DNA from: Candidatus Peribacteraceae bacterium | Lineage (GTDB): Bacteria; Patescibacteriota; Gracilibacteria; Peribacterales; Peribacteraceae | Length of the DNA: 64,000 nucleotides | Direction: 5' to 3' | NCBI GenBank assembly: GCA_018061945.1 | Contig: JAGOTD010000002.1 | Location: 1 to 64,000 of the forward strand | Shown: positions 59,814 through 64,000 of the stretch, in pieces | How the letters are laid out: each line of letters begins with the position of its first letter | Position numbering within the stretch: position 1 is the stretch's first letter | Position numbers and translations under genes: made by a program | The notes under the pieces: generated by a model | Seen by the model: the letters and a program-made list of their open reading frames with translations, nothing else | What the model was told of the DNA's origin: nothing | Databases searched by the model: none

Positions 59814-60227
59814 ATGCCATCCCGCCGTCACACCGCTCGGATTGTCACCATGCAGACGTTGTTTGAAATGAGCATGCGCGACGAAAAGGAGTTGGAGGTT
59901 TTCACGCGTGACATGAAACATGCAGATGATGACGGCAATGAGGCTGATGAAGAATTTGCACTCAAGCTTCTAAAGGGCGTGCATGCAAAGAAAGAAGAAA
60001 TCGAGCTGTCCATCACGACCTGCGCCCCCGAATGGCCGCTGGATCGTATGGATCCTATTACGCGTTGCATTCTCTTCATTGGCGCCTACGAGCTACTGTT
60101 TGGCAACGACGCACCAGCACCGGTTGTGATGAACGAAGCCATCGAAATGGCCAAAGAATACGGAACGGCAGAGAGTGCAAAGTTTGTGAATGGCGTCCTC
60201 AATGCTCTGGCTCATCCGAAGAAATAA
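59814..60227 (+). CDS. nusB: Transcription antitermination factor NusB
   Basis: A 137-residue all-helical protein that binds boxA RNA with S10 during rRNA transcription. Typical parts are SRRHTARIVTMQTLFEM, the WPLDRMDPITRCILFIGAYE core and NEAIEMAKEYGTAESAKFVN at the end. It lies in the same segment as rpsJ, its partner NusE. The leader of ~18 nt after TATAGC has no SD. Confidence 0.92.
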   Translation: MPSRRHTARIVTMQTLFEMSMRDEKELEVFTRDMKHADDDGNEADEEFALKLLKGVHAKKEEIELSITTCAPEWPLDRMDPITRCILFIGAYELLFGNDAPAPVVMNEAIEMAKEYGTAESAKFVNGVLNALAHPKK

Positions 60228-60254
60228 ACAGGAGGTTTTTTGCGATACAACTAT

Positions 60255-60322
60255 AACGAATTACGAATCTCGAAGTACGTATTACGAACCATTCGTAATA
60301 CGTAATACGTACTTCGTACTTC
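60255..60322. repeat. ACGAATT/ACGTATT-type inverted tract
   Basis: CGAATTACGAATCTCGAAGT on the left and CGTAATACGTACTTCGTACT on the right, between nusB and rnc. Confidence 0.65.
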
Positions 60323-60376
60323 GCCTTTCCAACATTCTTTTTTACAAATCGTCATTATCAATTTACTATAGGATCT

Positions 60377-61072
60377 ATGGCCAATCCGACATCGTTTACC
60401 GGGCTCGAGAAAACAACCGGGGTGCACTTTCATAACAAAAACCTGTTGGCCCAAGCGCTTACGCATCGCTCTGCCATGCACGAACGCGGTCGTCATGGCC
60501 ACAACGAACGTCTCGAGTTTTTGGGTGATGCAGTTTTACAGATGATCACAACTGAGTACCTGTTTCATGTTAGTGACAAACCCGAAGGCGAGCTGACCAA
60601 CTGGCGTTCGGCGCTGGTGCAAGGCAATCATCTGTCGCAAGTAGCACACGAGCTCAAGTTGGGAGAATACATCTTTATGAGCCGTGGCGAAGAAGCCTCT
60701 GGCGGCCGCATGAAAGATTCCACTCTTGCCGATGCCGTGGAAGCGTTTATCGGTGCTGCGTATTTAGACCAAGGCTTGGAAGTAGCTAAAACATTTGTCC
60801 ATCAGTTCATTCTGGCCCACCTCAAAAATCTTTTGGCTCAAGGCAAACACAAGGACGAGAAGAGTTTATTGCAAGAAATGGCGCAGGAGAAAACAGGCAT
60901 AACGCCAACCTACGATACCATCGATGAAACAGGTCCAGATCACCTGAAAACGTTCACGTGTGCCGTTTTTATCGGCGAAGAGCAGATAGCGACTGGTGCT
61001 GGCAATACCAAGCAAAAAGCTGAGCAGAGTGCGGCAAAAGAGGCACTGAAGGTGAAGGGATGGAAGAAATAA
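60377..61072 (+). CDS. rnc: Ribonuclease III
   Basis: A 231-residue dsRNA endonuclease for rRNA and mRNA processing. The RNase III signature NERLEFLGDAVLQ is at about residues 42-54, with the second catalytic Asp/Glu region DSTLADAVEAFIGAAYLDQG. A dsRNA-binding domain occupies about 155-228 (KSLLQEMAQEKTGITPTYDT). Many intergenic hairpins in this window would be natural substrates. TACTAT (60364-60369) lies 7 nt before the ATG. A GACTCAGA repeat begins at the stop. Confidence 0.95.
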   Translation: MANPTSFTGLEKTTGVHFHNKNLLAQALTHRSAMHERGRHGHNERLEFLGDAVLQMITTEYLFHVSDKPEGELTNWRSALVQGNHLSQVAHELKLGEYIFMSRGEEASGGRMKDSTLADAVEAFIGAAYLDQGLEVAKTFVHQFILAHLKNLLAQGKHKDEKSLLQEMAQEKTGITPTYDTIDETGPDHLKTFTCAVFIGEEQIATGAGNTKQKAEQSAAKEALKVKGWKK

Positions 61073-61106
61073 GGACTCAGAAGACTCAGAGGACTCAAAA
61101 GACTCA
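61073..61106. repeat. GACTCAGA-type repeat, copy 5
   Basis: GGACTCAGAAGACTCAGAGG, then ACTCAAAAGACTC, directly after the rnc stop codon. Confidence 0.65.
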
Positions 61107-61227
61107 AAGGAAAGAAGAATATCCGCAGTCGGGACCCTTCGATTCGCTCAGTGCAAGCGCAGCGTTTCGGTTCTTGTTCAAAGAGAAGGGTTATTTGAAA
61201 ATCGCTATACTACAAACAAATAGTTCG

Positions 61228-61280
61228 TAGCGCAGGTTCCGTAACCTGCGCGGTCCAGCGAGATTGTCGAATCTCGCCTG
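61228..61280. repeat. Double-hairpin REP-like element
   Basis: GCGCAGGTTCCGTAACCTGCGC and GCGAGATTGTCGAATCTCGC are two adjacent near-perfect palindromes separated by six bases. Confidence 0.65.
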
Positions 61281-61302
61281 CTATTCTCGTTGAGAATTTA
61301 TA

Positions 61303-61329
61303 ACAAAAAATCGCCGTGGGGCGGCGATT
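61303..61329 (-). terminator. Terminator of the 61.3-kb small gene
   Basis: On the minus strand ATCGCCG-CCCCA-CGGCGAT is followed by TTTTTG, close to the terminator at 55101-55126. Confidence 0.8.
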
Positions 61330-61335
61330 GTCTGG

Positions 61336-61794
61336 TTAGAAGAAAATGTCGAGTTCGATCATCTTCTCCCAAGCCATGATCCATGTCCCTGTTGCTGCGA
61401 GTCCGTTGAGACTGCGCATAGTAAGGATCAGGCTATTTTCTTTTTTACTTGCCACGACATCGGCCTTGATCTCACTGCCTCGGGTCATAATGCACGAAGG
61501 AGGGCTATCGTGCACGATCCAAATTCCATTTCCAGTATCGCGGAACCATTCTTTATTTTCGCCCACTTCCTCGATCACCAGATGCGCTCGCACGAAGGTA
61601 ATCGGGCAATCGACTCCAATAGAAATCCGAGTGAGTTGCTTGGCGTATCCGGCACTCCGGACGTATGTGTAGGCAGTTTGAACGTCTTCGCCTGCAACTG
61701 GACGAAGACACAGAGTGTCTTTGATAGCATCGAGACTTGCAATCTGTTGGCCGTTATCTCGTTGTGTAGTCACGAATGGGGGGTTGAACGACAT
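61336..61794 (-). CDS. Small beta-rich protein with structured leader (family member 2)
   Basis: A 152-residue soluble protein of unknown function. Strand-like stretches ARAHLVIEEVGENKEWFRDT and SEIKADVVASKKENSLILTM are similar in spacing to the 138-residue protein at 55.2 kb. The ATG at 61794 follows a GGGGAGAG SD. Three Cys are present and no signal peptide. The leader, promoter type and terminator are shared with the 55.2-kb gene, so the two probably respond to the same signal. Confidence 0.7.
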   Translation of the reverse strand: MSFNPPFVTTQRDNGQQIASLDAIKDTLCLRPVAGEDVQTAYTYVRSAGYAKQLTRISIGVDCPITFVRAHLVIEEVGENKEWFRDTGNGIWIVHDSPPSCIMTRGSEIKADVVASKKENSLILTMRSLNGLAATGTWIMAWEKMIELDIFF

Positions 61795-61946
61795 AATTTC
61801 TTCTCTCCCCACGGCATCCTCTTTCTTTCTGCGCCCCACGCAGATTGAAAGATTCAACCGAGCATGTGGTGGGCACCTCTGGCATCGCACAAGGCGATGC
61901 CTAAAAAAGAGGATGGATAGGGAATGATGGTATGTAAAAGAACGAG
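61795..61946 (-). promoter_or_regulatory. Conserved structured 5' leader, copy 2
   Basis: Minus strand: GCACGCTCGTTCTTTT, TTCCCTATCCATCCTC, a T-run, hairpin GGCATCGC/GCGATGCC closed by CCTCT/AGAGG, CATGC, stem TCTGC/GCAGA with the GTGGGGC loop (61844-61828), then AGAGGATGCCGTGGGGAG. CATCCTC and GAGGATG are perfectly complementary (7 bp) and UUCCC can pair with GGGAG of the SD. Confidence 0.68.
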
Positions 61947-61952
61947 CGTGCT

Positions 61953-61980
61953 ATTGTAAGAGCATTCTCGTTTTATGCAA
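61953..61980 (-). promoter_or_regulatory. Promoter of the 61.3-kb small gene
   Basis: Minus strand TTGCAT (61980-61975), 16-nt spacer, TACAAT (61958-61953), placing the RNA start at the conserved GCACGC word. Confidence 0.65.
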
Positions 61981-62049
61981 GTTTTCCAATAAAAAAGCCT
62001 GTAATAACACTAGTATAAGATCAAAACTAGGATTCAAGAAAGATAGTAA

Positions 62050-62505
62050 TTACCCCATCTTGATCTCGATGCTGACGCCCGATGGCAAGCTCAAGTTCTG
62101 CAGAGCATCGACAGTCTTGAGAGTTGTTTCGTTCAAGTCGATCAAGCGACGGTGAATGCGCATTTCGAACTGATCGCGTGCGTCTTTGTGAACGAACGTC
62201 GAGCGGTTGACTGTAAACTTCTTGATCTTCGTTGGTAGGGGAATAGGACCATGAACTACCGCACCAGTGCGGATAGCAGTGTCGACGATCTTCATGCTGG
62301 TCTCATCCAATACGTTATAGTCAAAAGCACTCAAGCGAATGCGGATTCCTTTAATTTTAGATGATGTGTCTGCCTTGGCAGATGTTGTTTCCTCTCCCTT
62401 GGCTTTGTCAGCTTTCGTAGCGCGAGAAGTTTTTGGCTTCTTGGTATCTTCAGACGACATATCGTCTTCGTGCTTGGTTACTTTCTTTTTTGTGACTGCG
62501 CTCAT
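62050..62505 (-). CDS. rpsJ: Ribosomal protein uS10 with N-terminal extension
   Basis: A 151-residue protein. The S10 core starts near residue 50 ([20 protein letters not shown], then [20 protein letters not shown] and [11 protein letters not shown]). The first ~48 residues are a Lys/Ser/Thr/Asp-rich, probably disordered extension absent from standard S10 (~102 aa). S10 is also NusE, the NusB partner. It follows tuf in the same direction, as in str/S10 operons, separated by a 38-bp palindrome. Confidence 0.94.
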   Translation of the reverse strand: MSAVTKKKVTKHEDDMSSEDTKKPKTSRATKADKAKGEETTSAKADTSSKIKGIRIRLSAFDYNVLDETSMKIVDTAIRTGAVVHGPIPLPTKIKKFTVNRSTFVHKDARDQFEMRIHRRLIDLNETTLKTVDALQNLSLPSGVSIEIKMG

Positions 62506-62537
62506 GGGAGATGGTGGGAAAGAACTGGGGGATTAAA

Positions 62538-62575
62538 TGGCGGTACAGACAGATAATTATCTGTCTGTACCGCCA
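62538..62575. repeat. 38-bp perfect palindrome between tuf and rpsJ
   Basis: TGGCGGTACAGACAGATAA is followed immediately by its exact reverse complement. It lies 5 bp after the tuf stop and 32 bp before the rpsJ start. It could act as a partial terminator, RNase III site or mRNA stabiliser. Confidence 0.85.
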
Positions 62576-62580
62576 GTGTA

Positions 62581-63762
<1,182 letters not shown>

Positions 63763-64000
63763 AGTGGTAGGGGAAAAAGAAGTGTGTAAATGCTATACGA
63801 GAATCGTAAGTCCGATGCATCGTATCTATCAAAGCCAAAATAGTCTAGAGAAGAAGGGAGGAGGAGTCAATACTCGGTCTGGGCTGGAAGAAGAGAATAT
63901 GGCTTTTAGATAGAATGGAGAACTGAGAACGTAGAACGTGGAACAAAAATATAATTCCTACAACCTTCAGCAGCGCCCCTCCGTGGGCGCGGCGGTTGAT
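63763..64000. other. Region upstream of tuf, no gene
   Basis: A TATAGC-like box (minus, about 63797-63792) may be the tuf -10. AGAACGTAGAACGTGGAAC words lie at 63925-63943 and the second copy of the 33-bp GC-rich hairpin at 63966-63998. Confidence 0.5.
63966..63998. repeat. 33-bp GC-rich hairpin element, copy 2 (inverted)
   Basis: CTTCAGCAGCGCCCCTCCGT, continuing GGGCGCGGCGGTT, is the reverse complement of 13443-13475. Confidence 0.65.

Overview
The window looks like a chromosomal segment of a Patescibacteria/CPR-type bacterium. This is inferred from gene content and style, possibly near Peribacteria; there is no rRNA here to settle it. Signs are densely packed, mostly single-gene units, incomplete pathway sets (pheS without pheT, ftsE without ftsX, isolated pyrE and purM), VirB2/TrbC-like pilin paralogs, SLH surface proteins, and translation genes with odd lengths. 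TGA is used as an ordinary stop, so there is no sign of the Gracilibacteria code.

Layout. 0-9 kb: CAP-family secreted protein, a large unknown coiled-coil protein, family-4 uracil-DNA glycosylase, pheS, a REP-associated transposase (RAYT) element, pyrE, an SLH protein, rsmG. 9.7-15.3 kb: a phosphate island with pstS-pstC-pstA-pstB, then a PhoU-like DUF47 protein and a PiT transporter. 15.4-19.5 kb: an ArsR regulator followed by atypical genes, including a GC-rich Planctomycetes-style DUF1559 pseudopilin. 19.6-31.9 kb: rlmE, ftsE, a Fis-type regulator, purM, a MarR regulator, a PolX-type polymerase, an MscS channel, ppa, a PAS histidine kinase, an AlkD-like protein, a TMTC-like TPR membrane protein, TspO. 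32-36.3 kb: exported hydrolases, YceI, an SLH-anchored esterase. 36.3-43 kb: an accessory segment with an AT-rich AAA ATPase, a candidate type IIG restriction-modification enzyme, DUF4256, tRNA-Gln and a VOC protein. 44-50.6 kb: an alpha-glucan set (GT4, GH57, GH15, ROK glucokinase). 50.6-58.5 kb: two candidate structured RNAs, a bacterial PH-domain protein, gmk, folP and two triple-module pilin-like proteins. 58.6-64 kb: BI-1 protein, bL32-like protein, nusB, rnc, rpsJ and tuf.

Two genome-style features stand out. First, at least 25 genes have a -10-like hexamer about 5-11 nt before the start codon and no Shine-Dalgarno (SD) sequence, which suggests leaderless transcripts. Second, many stop codons are followed within a few bases by hairpin-forming simple repeats (ACGAATT, GGTA/CGTA, GACTCAGA, AGATCAAAGAACCAA words). 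In three genes the repeat is translated as the C-terminus. Against this background a few genes have long structured leaders and a clear GGAGG. Two of these, encoding unlinked small proteins at 55.2 and 61.3 kb, share a roughly 150-nt leader whose 5' part can pair with its own SD region. I consider that leader, and the ~400-nt promoter-to-terminator RNA at 53.8-54.2 kb, the best candidates for something undescribed.
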